A stretch of 29,115 nucleotides of DNA from an uncultured Mycoplasmatota bacterium (GTDB taxonomy: Bacteria; Bacillota_I; Bacilli_A; RF39; UBA660), in contig CAMUBM010000001.1 of the NCBI GenBank assembly GCA_947087145.1, forward strand, positions 1 through 29,115, read 5' to 3'. The translations under genes and the position numbers were made by a program. Shown here one piece after another: positions 1-6,796 of this stretch (within the stretch, counting starts at the first letter, position 1; each line of letters starts with the position of its first letter). Below the pieces are notes generated by a model. That model saw only the letters and a program-made list of their open reading frames with translations, was not told the origin of the DNA and ran no database searches.

Positions 1-51
1 GCAGATATGGGAAAAACCATAAGTGGAAAAATATTTATAGAAGAAGTATAA
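1..51 (+). CDS. C-terminal tail of an unidentified protein (5' end outside window)
   Basis: An open frame runs in from the window edge and ends at TAA (49-51), giving a 16-residue tail that ends GKTISGKIFIEEV. A terminator follows at once, so this is probably the true end of a gene. The GK-hydrophobic tail resembles the ends of both medium-chain dehydrogenases and AMP-binding enzymes. I cannot choose between them from so few residues. Confidence 0.4.
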   Translation, partial: ADMGKTISGKIFIEEV

Positions 52-61
52 AGAATAAAAA

Positions 62-91
62 GAGATATAGAAACTTCTATCTCTCTTTTTT
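62..91 (+). terminator. Intrinsic terminator before tex
   Basis: The arms AGAGA-TA-TAGAA and TTCTATCTCT pair over ten bases with a two-base bulge, and a run of about seven T follows. It separates the upstream gene from tex. The tex ribosome binding site GGAGG begins directly after the T run. Confidence 0.7.
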
Positions 92-102
92 TGGAGGAAA
101 AA

Positions 103-2217
103 ATGAACATAGTAGAAACATTAGCGGGCACATTAGGCGTAAAAAAAACACAAGTAGAAGCAGTATTAAAACTTTTAAGTGAAGATTGCACTATTCCCTT
201 TATAGCAAGATACCGAAAAGAAGCAACAGGTGCTCTTGATGAAGAGCAAATTGGTATCATTGATAGAGAATACAAATACCTTTGCAACTTAGAAAAACGA
301 AAAGAAGATGTTATTCGCTTAATTGATGAAAAAGAATTATTAACGGAAGAACTAGAAAAGTCAATCCGGGCCTGTACAAAACTCATTGAAGTCGAAGATT
401 TGTATCGTCCATTCAAAGAAAAAAAGAAAACCAAAGCAACAGAAGCCATCAAACTAGGACTAGAACCTTTAGCCAAAAAAATCATGGCTTTTCCAACGAA
501 CGGTGATTTGAATTCTTTAGCAAGTGGCTACAATATGCCAGTAGAAGAAGCTCTAAAAAATGCTGGATATATAATCAGCGAATGGATTAGTGACAATGCC
601 TCCTCTAGGAAGTGGACTCGTAACTTTATCTTTAATACTGGACTAATACAAAGTAAAAAGAAAAAAAATGCCGAAGACGAGCGTAAAGTTTACGAAATGT
701 ATTATGATTTTCAAGATAAAATTAAATACATGAAGCACTATCGTGTTCTAGCAATCAATCGAGGAGAAAAAGAAGGAATTCTTTCCGTAAGCATTGACTT
801 TGATAAAGAAAGAGTCTTAGAAAACTACAAAGAAAGAACCATAAAAAAACAAGAATCTTTTGTTGTACCAATTGTCATTGAAGCAATAGAAGATGCTCTA
901 AAACGATTAATACTACCAAGTATTGAAAGAGAAATTAGAACCATGCTTACGGATAACGCAAGTGAAGAAGCCATTAAAACATTTAAAGACAATCTAGAAA
1001 AACTATTATTAACCAAACCTGTAAAAAACAAAACTATCATTGGTTTTGACCCAGCCTTTCGTACTGGATGTAAACTTGCTGTTTTAAACCCTTATGGAGA
1101 AGTTTTAGAAATTGCAACCATCTATCCACATGAACCACATAATAAAAAAATAGAAGCAACCAAAATTTTAAGAGATTTAATTACCAAATACAACGTTGAT
1201 ATCATTGCTATAGGAAATGGTACTGCATCTCGTGAAAGTGAATTCTTTGTAGCAGAAGCCATTAAAGGACTCGATGTAAAATACAATATCGTGAGTGAAG
1301 CCGGAGCAAGTGTCTACTCAGCAAGTAAACTAGCAATTAGTGAATTTCCCGACCTTACTGTTGAAAAAAGAAGTGCTATTTCGATTGGCAGAAGAGTACA
1401 AGACCCTCTATCTGAACTCGTAAAAATTGATCCAAAAAGTATTGGAGTAGGAGAATACCAACATGATGTTAACCAAACAAATCTTTCCGATGCCCTAGAT
1501 TTTACTGTATCAAAAATTGTGAACGAAGTGGGAGTAAACATTAATACAGCGAGTTCAAGTATTTTAAAATACATTTCTGGTCTAAACAAAAAATGTATTG
1601 AAAATATCCAAAAATTCAAAAAAATGCACAACTTCAAAAACAGAGAAGAAATCAAAACTATCTCTGGTATAAGTGACAAAGTCTACGAACAATGTATTGG
1701 GTTCTTACGTATCAATGATGGAGAAAATCTTTTAGACAAAACCAAAATCCACCCCGAAAGTTATGAAATAACGAATAAAATCTTACAAGAACTTAACCTA
1801 GATATCAACAACCAACAAACAGAAAATTTTAAAGAAAAAGTGAACTTTGCAAGTGCCAAAGAATTAAGTGAAAAACTAGACGTAGACATCTATACCATAG
1901 AAGATATTCTAAAAGAATTAGTAACACCAGGACTAGACCCAAGAGACGCCTTGGAAGATGTTTTACTAAAAAGTGATATCTTAACCATCGATGATTTGAA
2001 AGAGGGCATGGAACTTACAGGAACCGTTAGAAACGTGGTCTCCTTTGGAGCATTCGTTGACATTGGTCTGCATAACGATGGTTTGATCCATATTTCAAAA
2101 CTAAGCAAAGAATATGTTTCCAACCCTTTAGATGTCATTCATGTAGGAGATATCATTACTTGTCATGTAGACAAAATTGACAAAGAAAAAGAAAAAGTAA
2201 ATTTAACGCTTATTTAA
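103..2217 (+). CDS. tex: Tex family transcription accessory / RNA-binding protein
   Basis: Cytoplasmic nucleic-acid-binding protein of the Tex (YhgF/YdcI) family, which affects transcription and is often needed for robust expression of some genes. From the N-terminus there is the conserved Tex core with IPFIARYRKEATG, a YqgF/RNase H-like domain from about residue 311 (IIGFDPAFRTG), a helix-hairpin-helix region around 483-540, and an S1 RNA-binding domain from about residue 635 to the end (FGAFVDIG, DGLIHIS). The protein is 704 residues, slightly shorter than most relatives (about 720-780), because it stops right at the S1 domain. ATG 103 is chosen because GGAGG lies at 93-97; a TTG at 91 would put that site inside the gene. 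Flanked by terminators on both sides, so probably its own unit. Confidence 0.95.
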   Translation: MNIVETLAGTLGVKKTQVEAVLKLLSEDCTIPFIARYRKEATGALDEEQIGIIDREYKYLCNLEKRKEDVIRLIDEKELLTEELEKSIRACTKLIEVEDLYRPFKEKKKTKATEAIKLGLEPLAKKIMAFPTNGDLNSLASGYNMPVEEALKNAGYIISEWISDNASSRKWTRNFIFNTGLIQSKKKKNAEDERKVYEMYYDFQDKIKYMKHYRVLAINRGEKEGILSVSIDFDKERVLENYKERTIKKQESFVVPIVIEAIEDALKRLILPSIEREIRTMLTDNASEEAIKTFKDNLEKLLLTKPVKNKTIIGFDPAFRTGCKLAVLNPYGEVLEIATIYPHEPHNKKIEATKILRDLITKYNVDIIAIGNGTASRESEFFVAEAIKGLDVKYNIVSEAGASVYSASKLAISEFPDLTVEKRSAISIGRRVQDPLSELVKIDPKSIGVGEYQHDVNQTNLSDALDFTVSKIVNEVGVNINTASSSILKYISGLNKKCIENIQKFKKMHNFKNREEIKTISGISDKVYEQCIGFLRINDGENLLDKTKIHPESYEITNKILQELNLDINNQQTENFKEKVNFASAKELSEKLDVDIYTIEDILKELVTPGLDPRDALEDVLLKSDILTIDDLKEGMELTGTVRNVVSFGAFVDIGLHNDGLIHISKLSKEYVSNPLDVIHVGDIITCHVDKIDKEKEKVNLTLI

Positions 2218-2223
2218 AAGTCA

Positions 2224-2232
2224 TGTTATAAT
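2224..2232 (+). promoter_or_regulatory. asnB promoter, extended -10 TGTTATAAT
   Basis: TGTTATAAT is a perfect TGN extended -10 element. No good -35 is visible (TTTAAC at 2202-2207 is 19 bases away). The predicted start near 2239 falls inside the left arm of the tex terminator, so messages begun here would lack more than half of that arm. Confidence 0.65.
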
Positions 2233-2265
2233 AATAGATAGAGAAAACCACTCTATCTATTTTTA
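2233..2265 (+). terminator. tex intrinsic terminator
   Basis: A perfect 11-bp stem joins AATAGATAGAG (2233-2243) and CTCTATCTATT (2251-2261), with a 7-base loop and a T-rich tail. It lies 15 bases after the tex stop codon. It begins immediately after the -10 element of asnB. Confidence 0.8.
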
Positions 2266-2308
2266 TATCCAAAAATGGGTATACTAAAAAAACAAGGAGA
2301 AGAAAAGT

Positions 2309-4138
2309 ATGTGTGGAATTGTAGGGATCATTAGTAAAGAAAAAGAAAAAAAACAAACTATAAAAAAAATGGCGGATCGAATTAGTCATAGAGGTCCAGA
2401 TGGTGAAGGCTATTACGTAGACAAAAATGCTGCTTTAGGACACAGAAGACTTTCTATTATTGATATAGCAAGTGGTGCCCAACCGATGTATAACGAAATG
2501 GAGTCCATAGTAGTTGTTTTTAACGGAGAAATTTATAACTATATAGAATTAAAAAACGAACTAAAAAAGAAGAACCATATCTTTAAAACCAATTCGGATA
2601 CGGAAGTTCTTTTGCATGGTTACGAAGAGTGGGGTAGTGACTTACCTAAAAAACTAAGAGGAATGTTTGCTTTTGCTCTATGGGATAAAAATACAGAAAC
2701 TTTATTCTGTGCACGAGATCCTTTTGGTATTAAACCATTTTATTATTACGAAACAGATAATACTTTCCTTTTCGCATCAGAAATTAAATCTTTTCTAGAA
2801 CACCCCAAATTTGAACGTATCTTAAACAAGGATTTAATTGGTCCCTATCTATCCTTTAGTTTTACTCCTACCACCGAAACATTCTTTAAAGGTGTCTATC
2901 GTCTTGACCCGGGAAGTAGTTTGACCTACCAACAAGGCAACTTAAAAATAGAAAAATACTTTGAAATTGCATTCAATGAAAAAAATAGAGAATTAAAAAA
3001 AGTAGTAGAAGACATTGATAAAGTTATGAAAGACTCTGTAAATCACCACATGCTAAGTGATGTCGAAGTAGGTTCTTTCCTTTCCAGTGGAATAGACTCT
3101 TCTTACATTGTAAGTCTTGCCAAACCAGACAAAACCTATACAGTAGGATACGAAGAAGATAAATACAACGAGATTAACTATGCCAAAGATTTGGCCGACA
3201 AACTAAAAATAAATAATACCAGTAAAATAATCACCAAAGAAGAATACAAGAGTATTATACCAACCATTATGTATTATATGGATGAACCATCCAGTGACCC
3301 TGCTGCTATTGCCCTTTACTTTGTCTCTAATCTAGCAAGCCAAGACGTAAAAGTCGTTTTATCAGGAGAAGGAGCCGACGAATTCTTTGGAGGATATAAC
3401 AAATATAGAGAAGAAGTAGATCTAAAATGGTACAACAAACTTCCTTACTTCTTAAGACACACACTAGCCCTACTATTCAGTATCCTACCAGAAGTAAAAG
3501 GAAGAAACTTTATTGTAAGACGAGGAACCAAATTAGAGGCAGAATACATCGGAGTCAATAAAGTATTTAGTGAGAAAGAAAGAAAAAAAGTCCTTGCTTG
3601 CAACGATACGATAAGAAACAAAGACTTAACAAAACCAATTTTTGAAACCCAAAAAGGAAAAGACAATATTACCAAAATGCAAGCGATTGATATACATTTT
3701 TGGTTAATTAAAGACATTTTACAAAAAGCAGATAGAATGACCATGGCAAATTCGATAGAAGGAAGAGTTCCTTTTATTGATAAAGAAGTCTTTAAACTAG
3801 CAAGCACCTTAAACGAAGAATGCAAAGTAACAAAAGAAAATACCAAAGTAGCTCTAAGAAGTGCTGCCAAAAAAGTAATTCCCAATGAGTCTTATAAGAA
3901 GAAAAAACTGGGGTTCCCCGTTCCTCTTCGTGAATGGTTAAGAGATATGGATTTCTATACCGAAGTAAAAACAACATTTGAACAAGACTTTGTCAGAGAA
4001 TTCTTTAATCAAAACTATATTTTAAAATTATTAGAAGAACACAAAAATCATAAAAAAGATATTTATAAAAAAGTATGGACCATTTATTGTTTTATCAAAT
4101 GGTATGAGATTTTCTTTTTGGATAAGTCCTATGAGTAG
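2309..4138 (+). CDS. asnB: Asparagine synthetase B, glutamine-hydrolysing
   Basis: Makes asparagine from aspartate, ATP and glutamine-derived ammonia in the cytoplasm. The N-terminal class II amidotransferase domain starts MCGIVGI with the catalytic Cys2 and has SHRGPDG (about 26-32) and FNGEIYNY. The synthetase domain has the PP-loop SSGIDSS (259-265), where the usual first Gly is Ser, a variant I recall from other AsnB-like proteins of Gram-positives. Further on come LSGEGADEFFGGY and KADRMTMANSIEGRVPF. Length 609 residues is normal for this branch. AAGGAG at 2294-2299 supports ATG 2309. It stands alone, with its own extended -10 promoter and a terminator upstream. I saw no T-box in its short leader. 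Confidence 0.96.
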   Translation: MCGIVGIISKEKEKKQTIKKMADRISHRGPDGEGYYVDKNAALGHRRLSIIDIASGAQPMYNEMESIVVVFNGEIYNYIELKNELKKKNHIFKTNSDTEVLLHGYEEWGSDLPKKLRGMFAFALWDKNTETLFCARDPFGIKPFYYYETDNTFLFASEIKSFLEHPKFERILNKDLIGPYLSFSFTPTTETFFKGVYRLDPGSSLTYQQGNLKIEKYFEIAFNEKNRELKKVVEDIDKVMKDSVNHHMLSDVEVGSFLSSGIDSSYIVSLAKPDKTYTVGYEEDKYNEINYAKDLADKLKINNTSKIITKEEYKSIIPTIMYYMDEPSSDPAAIALYFVSNLASQDVKVVLSGEGADEFFGGYNKYREEVDLKWYNKLPYFLRHTLALLFSILPEVKGRNFIVRRGTKLEAEYIGVNKVFSEKERKKVLACNDTIRNKDLTKPIFETQKGKDNITKMQAIDIHFWLIKDILQKADRMTMANSIEGRVPFIDKEVFKLASTLNEECKVTKENTKVALRSAAKKVIPNESYKKKKLGFPVPLREWLRDMDFYTEVKTTFEQDFVREFFNQNYILKLLEEHKNHKKDIYKKVWTIYCFIKWYEIFFLDKSYE

Positions 4139-4151
4139 TAACGAAAAATAC

Positions 4152-4181
4152 TTGTATTAAAACACATTATCGTGTTATAGT
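4152..4181 (+). promoter_or_regulatory. Promoter of the putative antitoxin RNA
   Basis: TTGTAT (4152-4157) and an extended -10 TGTTATAGT (4173-4181) point rightward, toward the toxin gene. The predicted start is near 4188. In copy B the -35 TTGTAT is kept, but the -10 has changed to TGTAATTTC. Confidence 0.55.
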
Positions 4182-4187
4182 ATAAAT

Positions 4188-4285
4188 GAAGTGTTATCCG
4201 AGAGAGATAACGCTCGCATTATAAGCTTTGAGCGCTATACCAGATATTAAGTGAATTCATGATGTTTGGCTAGCGCTCTTTTTAT
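4188..4285 (+). ncRNA. Putative antisense antitoxin RNA (about 100 nt)
   Basis: Predicted transcript from the promoter at 4152-4181 to an intrinsic terminator. It has a first hairpin GTTATC/GATAAC (about 4193-4211). A terminator follows, made of GAGCGCTA (4230-4237) and TAGCGCTC (4271-4278), with CCA/TGG extending the stem and TTTTTA after it. Its 3' end reaches the toxin stop codon on the other strand, so it is complementary to the toxin mRNA 3' region. Its GAGCGCTA is also perfectly complementary to TAGCGCTC in the toxin 5' leader. I see no ORF with a ribosome binding site in it. Function is inferred from the convergent arrangement known for Fst/par, TxpA/RatA and BsrG/SR4. Confidence 0.5.
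4230..4284 (+). terminator. Terminator of the putative antitoxin RNA
   Basis: The 8-bp stem GAGCGCTA/TAGCGCTC, extended by CCA/TGG across a small internal loop, is followed by CTTTTTAT. The loop between the arms is long, which is unusual for a simple terminator and could hold a pairing site. Confidence 0.55.
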
Positions 4286-4368
4286 ATCAATCTTAGTATG
4301 ACTAAAATTAACATAAAAATGATTACTAGAAGAAAATATACCAAATGTGATATAGAATCTTTTTTCAT
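4282..4368 (-). CDS. Small hydrophobic membrane peptide, candidate type I toxin (28 aa)
   Basis: A 28-residue ORF beginning MKKDSISHLVYF, followed by an unbroken hydrophobic stretch rich in Leu, Ile and Val up to ILRLI. This is a charged N-terminus plus one membrane segment, like small type I toxins (Fst/Ldr, TxpA, BsrG). ATG 4368 is preceded on the reverse strand by GGTAGGAGGAG with good spacing. A promoter lies about 90 bases upstream, leaving a long leader able to fold. A convergent promoter drives an RNA over its 3' end. A diverged 20-residue relative with the same MKKDS start and LKLI end is present at 16957-17019. No sequence match to a named toxin family is claimed. A single-span Prli42-like small membrane protein is the main alternative. 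Confidence 0.6.
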   Translation of the reverse strand: MKKDSISHLVYFLLVIIFMLILVILRLI

Positions 4369-4460
4369 GTACACCACTCTCCTCCTACCTTTCGAGTAAA
4401 CCCCCTGAAAGATAAAATTTAAATGAAGCGAGCGCTACTCACTGAATAACACGAGTGGCT

Positions 4461-4488
4461 ATTATAACTAAAAAAAACGAAAGTACAA
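4461..4488 (-). promoter_or_regulatory. Promoter of the putative toxin gene
   Basis: On the reverse strand TTGTAC (4488-4483), a 16-base spacer and TATAAT (4466-4461). Both hexamers and the spacer length are conserved in copy B (TTGTAC 16833-16838, TATAAT 16855-16860). The -35 lies in the loop of the terminator downstream of tspO. Confidence 0.7.
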
Positions 4489-4496
4489 GACTTTCG
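4470..4496 (-). terminator. Terminator downstream of tspO
   Basis: On the reverse strand the arms CGAAAG and CTTTCG (4496-4491 and 4483-4478) enclose a 7-base loop and are followed by eight T. It lies just past the tspO reading frame. The toxin promoter -35 overlaps its loop and the T run forms part of that promoter's spacer. Confidence 0.65.
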
Positions 4497-4516
4497 ACAA
4501 AATTGGATAAATTATT

Positions 4517-4972
4517 TTAATTCAAAATAGCAATTCCAATCGTTAAATAAGTTGCAAACAATATCCATAACAAATAAGGAATATTGAAGTAAGCACTTAT
4601 TTTTTTCTTGTTCCAAAATAAGTAAATCAGTAGAAAAACAAGAACATCCAAAAGTAGGATCCATACCACAGCAATAAATCTTGCTTTCCACAAAAAGAAA
4701 ATAAGACTCTATAAAGCATTTACAAAAAGTTGTACGTAATAGACGATGTCAACAAAACCATTTTCTTCATATTCTTTTTTATAAAGAAAATACGAAATGC
4801 CAATCAAAAGATAAAGGATAGACCAAGCAATAGGAAATAATATTTTAGGAGGAGCAAGAATAGGCCTCACAAGAGAAGTATAATCAATACTATCTCGAAT
4901 AAGAAAAGCTATGGTTCCTCCTATCACCAACGGAAAAAACAAATAAAAAAGATTTTGCAAAATTTTTTTCAT
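4517..4972 (-). pseudogene. tspO: TspO/MBR family membrane protein interrupted by an in-frame amber codon
   Basis: TspO/MBR proteins are five-helix membrane proteins that bind tetrapyrroles and related ligands. Residues 1-87 start MKKILQNLFYLFFP and contain the family features LAPPKILFPIAWSILYLL and YYVQLFVNAL. A TAG at 4711-4709 then stops the frame. Reading through it, the same frame continues SLIFFLWKARF, then helices, to ILN and TAA at 4519-4517, for 151 residues in all, the normal family length. TAG falls where the family has the Trp of its N-x-x-W-S motif, so one TGG to TAG change explains it. The distal part shows no further stop or frameshift, so the lesion is recent, or a sequencing error. 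The 87-residue product alone would lack the last two to three helices. AGGTG precedes ATG 4972. Confidence 0.8.
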
Positions 4973-5024
4973 AAAACACCTCTGCTATTATCATAGAAAT
5001 AAGAAAGAAAAATATACCAACATG

Positions 5025-5033
5025 TGCTATAAT
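5025..5033 (+). promoter_or_regulatory. Extended -10 TGCTATAAT upstream of the UDG-like gene
   Basis: TGCTATAAT, the same nine bases found upstream of several other genes in this window. The predicted start is near 5040, which leaves a leader of only about ten bases before ATG 5050 and no clear Shine-Dalgarno site. The message may therefore be nearly leaderless. Confidence 0.65.
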
Positions 5034-5049
5034 ACATATAGTGAGTAGT

Positions 5050-5709
5050 ATGGAAATAGAAGATTTAAACATAGAATATGATAAATTACAAAAGAAATAT
5101 GGAGCCCCAGAACTAGACTCCATTTATAATGGTGGATGTACAGAAAACCCAGAATTATGTTTCGTATTCATGAACCCTACTGGAAGAAATATTGCATCAA
5201 CAAAAACATGGAAAGGCATAAAATCACCTTGGATAGGAACAAAAAATATTTGGGACTTATTTTATAGTTTAGATTTAGTAGAAGAGAATATTTACCAAGA
5301 AATAAAAAAGAAAAAAGGAAGTGAATGGACACCTGAGTTTGCAGAGTTTGTTTATGAAGACGTAAAAAAGCACAAATACTTCATTACCAATCTAGGAAAA
5401 TGTACCCAAATCGATGCCAGACCTTTACCAGACTCTGTATACAAAGAGTACTTAGAATTACTAAAAAAAGAAATCGAAATCATAAAACCCAAAGTAATTA
5501 TTTTATTTGGCAACCAAGTAAGTTCTATTGTACTGGAAGAAACTATTTCTGTTTCCAAATGCCGTAGGAAAGAATTTAAAAGAACAATAAATGGGCAAGA
5601 ATATTCTTTCTATTCTGTTTTTTACCCTGTAGGAAATGGCAGATTTAATATAGACAAAGCCATTGAAGATATAAAATGGATAAAGGAGGAAATAAAGTGC
5701 AAAATTTAG
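5050..5709 (+). CDS. Uracil-DNA glycosylase superfamily protein
   Basis: Member of the UDG fold superfamily, which removes uracil or related bases from DNA. Motifs in order: the water-activating-type loop FVFMNPTGRN (38-47), ITNLGKCTQ (112-120), the strand KVIILFGNQ (148-156), and YPVGNGRFN (192-200) in place of the family HPSP-like loop. I do not see a clear four-cysteine iron-sulfur set as in family 4, though Cys30, Cys37 and Cys118 are present. Length 219 residues is typical. ATG 5050 is preferred over GTG 5041, which would sit at the predicted transcription start. Its stop overlaps the next gene by 13 bases. It may be the glycosylase partner of the radical SAM/DUF4130 pair at 25-27 kb, since those families are often linked to UDG-type proteins, but they are 20 kb apart here. 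Confidence 0.75.
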   Translation: MEIEDLNIEYDKLQKKYGAPELDSIYNGGCTENPELCFVFMNPTGRNIASTKTWKGIKSPWIGTKNIWDLFYSLDLVEENIYQEIKKKKGSEWTPEFAEFVYEDVKKHKYFITNLGKCTQIDARPLPDSVYKEYLELLKKEIEIIKPKVIILFGNQVSSIVLEETISVSKCRRKEFKRTINGQEYSFYSVFYPVGNGRFNIDKAIEDIKWIKEEIKCKI

Positions 5710-6167
5710 GATTTATTATAGACAAAAATGGAATAGTCACTTATTTTGGAAGTTGGGTAGAATATGATAAGAGAGAAAAAGAAAATCGAAATCAACAACA
5801 TACAACTAGTTTTGAAGATGAAGTAGAACCAACAGAATATTTTAAGTCGCTAAATCTCGTTTACAAAAAAGAAAATGACCATTGGATAATTTATGAAGCA
5901 GAAAATATTAGTTTACAAGGAGTTATAGTAGGAATAAACAATACTTATTATAAAGATAGACAGGAATTATGGATGTTTGTTTCTACGGATTTGACTGCAG
6001 CTCAAAAAGAAAGTTTGAATGACTTATATGAAACATTAAAAAAATTTAATACAATAAAAATAAAAACTTCTTCAAAACTAGGTTTTAATATAGAAGGATA
6101 TGAATACACCTCCGTTGATGATTATTTCGAAGATTATGGCATTGATTTACCAGGACGAAAAATGTAA
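5697..6167 (+). CDS. Hypothetical protein, co-transcribed with the UDG-like gene
   Basis: A 156-residue acidic soluble protein with no signal peptide or membrane segment. I do not recognise the family. It starts with a short beta-like unit (GFIIDKNGIVTYFGSW), has a polar linker near 30-45, then alternating strands, and ends in a Tyr/Asp-rich tail (YEYTSVDDYFEDYG). GTG 5697 is chosen because GGAGG lies at 5685-5689 with ideal spacing; an in-frame ATG at 5676 lies upstream of that site. The 13-base overlap with the glycosylase-like gene indicates translational coupling and a shared role. A two-way terminator follows. Confidence 0.65.
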   Translation: MQNLGFIIDKNGIVTYFGSWVEYDKREKENRNQQHTTSFEDEVEPTEYFKSLNLVYKKENDHWIIYEAENISLQGVIVGINNTYYKDRQELWMFVSTDLTAAQKESLNDLYETLKKFNTIKIKTSSKLGFNIEGYEYTSVDDYFEDYGIDLPGRKM

Positions 6168-6204
6168 AAAACTTACACGAATAAAAATCATGTAAGTTTT
6201 ATTT
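6168..6204. terminator. Bidirectional terminator between converging genes
   Basis: The 10-bp perfect stem AAAACTTACA (6168-6177) and TGTAAGTTTT (6191-6200) has A runs on the left and T runs on the right. It can stop transcription of both the hypothetical gene and the NUDIX gene, whose stop codon overlaps its right edge. Confidence 0.75.
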
Positions 6205-6768
6205 ATTTTCTAAAATATAAGTAAGAAGAACACCAATCGTTCTCTCTTCATGAATTTCCTTGTGAATACAAAGTTCTACGATTTCTTCATAACCTTTCCA
6301 AACAAAACCAGAAACAACTTCATTTTCTTCTAATTGTGGCCCGTCTTCACTAATTGTAAAGTCCGTAATTTCATAATAATACAAATCCCAAATGACTCCA
6401 GCTCCATCATGAGAAACTTTTAATAATCTGGGGTTATTTACAACAAAACCAACTTCTTCTAAAACCTCTTTTGGAACAGTGGATTCTACATGTTCCAAAA
6501 CGTTCCCTTGTTTTAAAGATTTCTTATATTCTTCCAAACTATCAAAAACTTTTCCGCCAGGAAGCCGATAATCCCAATCATTCAGTTCATAACGAAATTC
6601 TCGAGAAAGTAAAATCTTTCCCTTTTTCTTATCAACCAATAAAGCACGTATTCCTGGAGGTCTTCGTACCATGTTCCTTTTGATATGTTTGGTAACTCCC
6701 TCGATAACAAAATCTTCCTCTGTCTCCAAAAATTCAAAAAAACCATTATTATAAACAGATTTTTCCAT
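6199..6768 (-). CDS. NUDIX hydrolase, ADP-sugar pyrophosphatase-like
   Basis: Cytoplasmic hydrolase of nucleoside diphosphate derivatives. The NUDIX signature is RLPGGKVFDS (68-77) followed by PKEVLEEVGF (99-108); the usual GX5EX7 spacing is stretched by about ten residues (LKQGNVLEHV region), and the Arg of REUXEEXGU is Lys. The preceding strand has LLVDKKKGKILLSREFR, as in ADP-ribose pyrophosphatases. ATG 6768 gives 189 residues and has AAGGTGAT just upstream. A longer open frame reaches 6873 but adds a stretch derived from the upstream AT-rich non-coding DNA. Substrate is not predictable from the sequence. Confidence 0.85.
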   Translation of the reverse strand: MEKSVYNNGFFEFLETEEDFVIEGVTKHIKRNMVRRPPGIRALLVDKKKGKILLSREFRYELNDWDYRLPGGKVFDSLEEYKKSLKQGNVLEHVESTVPKEVLEEVGFVVNNPRLLKVSHDGAGVIWDLYYYEITDFTISEDGPQLEENEVVSGFVWKGYEEIVELCIHKEIHEERTIGVLLTYILENK

Positions 6769-6787
6769 ACACATCACCTTAAATAAA

Positions 6788-6796
6788 ATATACCAT
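6788..6796 (-). promoter_or_regulatory. Extended -10 TGGTATATT upstream of the NUDIX gene
   Basis: Reverse-strand TGGTATATT matches the TGN extended -10 pattern and sits about 20 bases before the start codon, implying a leader of about 12 bases. Confidence 0.4.

Larger units (their letters stand above)
4151..4503. repeat. Repeat copy A: intact type I toxin-antitoxin-like element
   Basis: A segment of about 350 bases that aligns, in inverted orientation, with 16820-17126. Both copies run from an inward-facing TTGTAC promoter to an inward-facing TTGTAT promoter element. Conserved stretches include CTTGTACTTTCG, the TATAAT box, GCTTCATTT, TCGAAAGGTA, the peptide start ATGAAAAAAGATTCT, AGTAAT...ACTAA, TATAAAAAG, CCAAACA, GGTATAGCG and AATACAAG. 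This copy keeps every functional part: two promoters, a strong Shine-Dalgarno site, a small ORF and a terminator. It fills most of the 378-base gap between asnB and tspO. Confidence 0.85.

Noticed and set aside
2218..2308. T-box or other amino-acid riboswitch in the asnB leader
   Set aside because: The leader is under 75 bases and has no TGGTACC-like T-box sequence. The only hairpin is the tex terminator.
4151..4503. Reading the repeated element as a MITE or insertion-sequence remnant
   Set aside because: There are no terminal inverted repeats beyond the two similar -35 hexamers and no target duplications. The conserved parts are promoters, a ribosome binding site, an ORF and a terminator. 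It may still move by other means.
4517..4972. Genome-wide recoding of TAG (for example to Trp) to explain the tspO amber codon
   Set aside because: Several intact genes in the window end at TAG right where their families end, and Trp is encoded by TGG throughout.
4890..5123. Reverse-strand ORF of 77 residues across the tspO start and the UDG-like gene
   Set aside because: It overlaps two better-supported genes and a promoter, and shows no family features.
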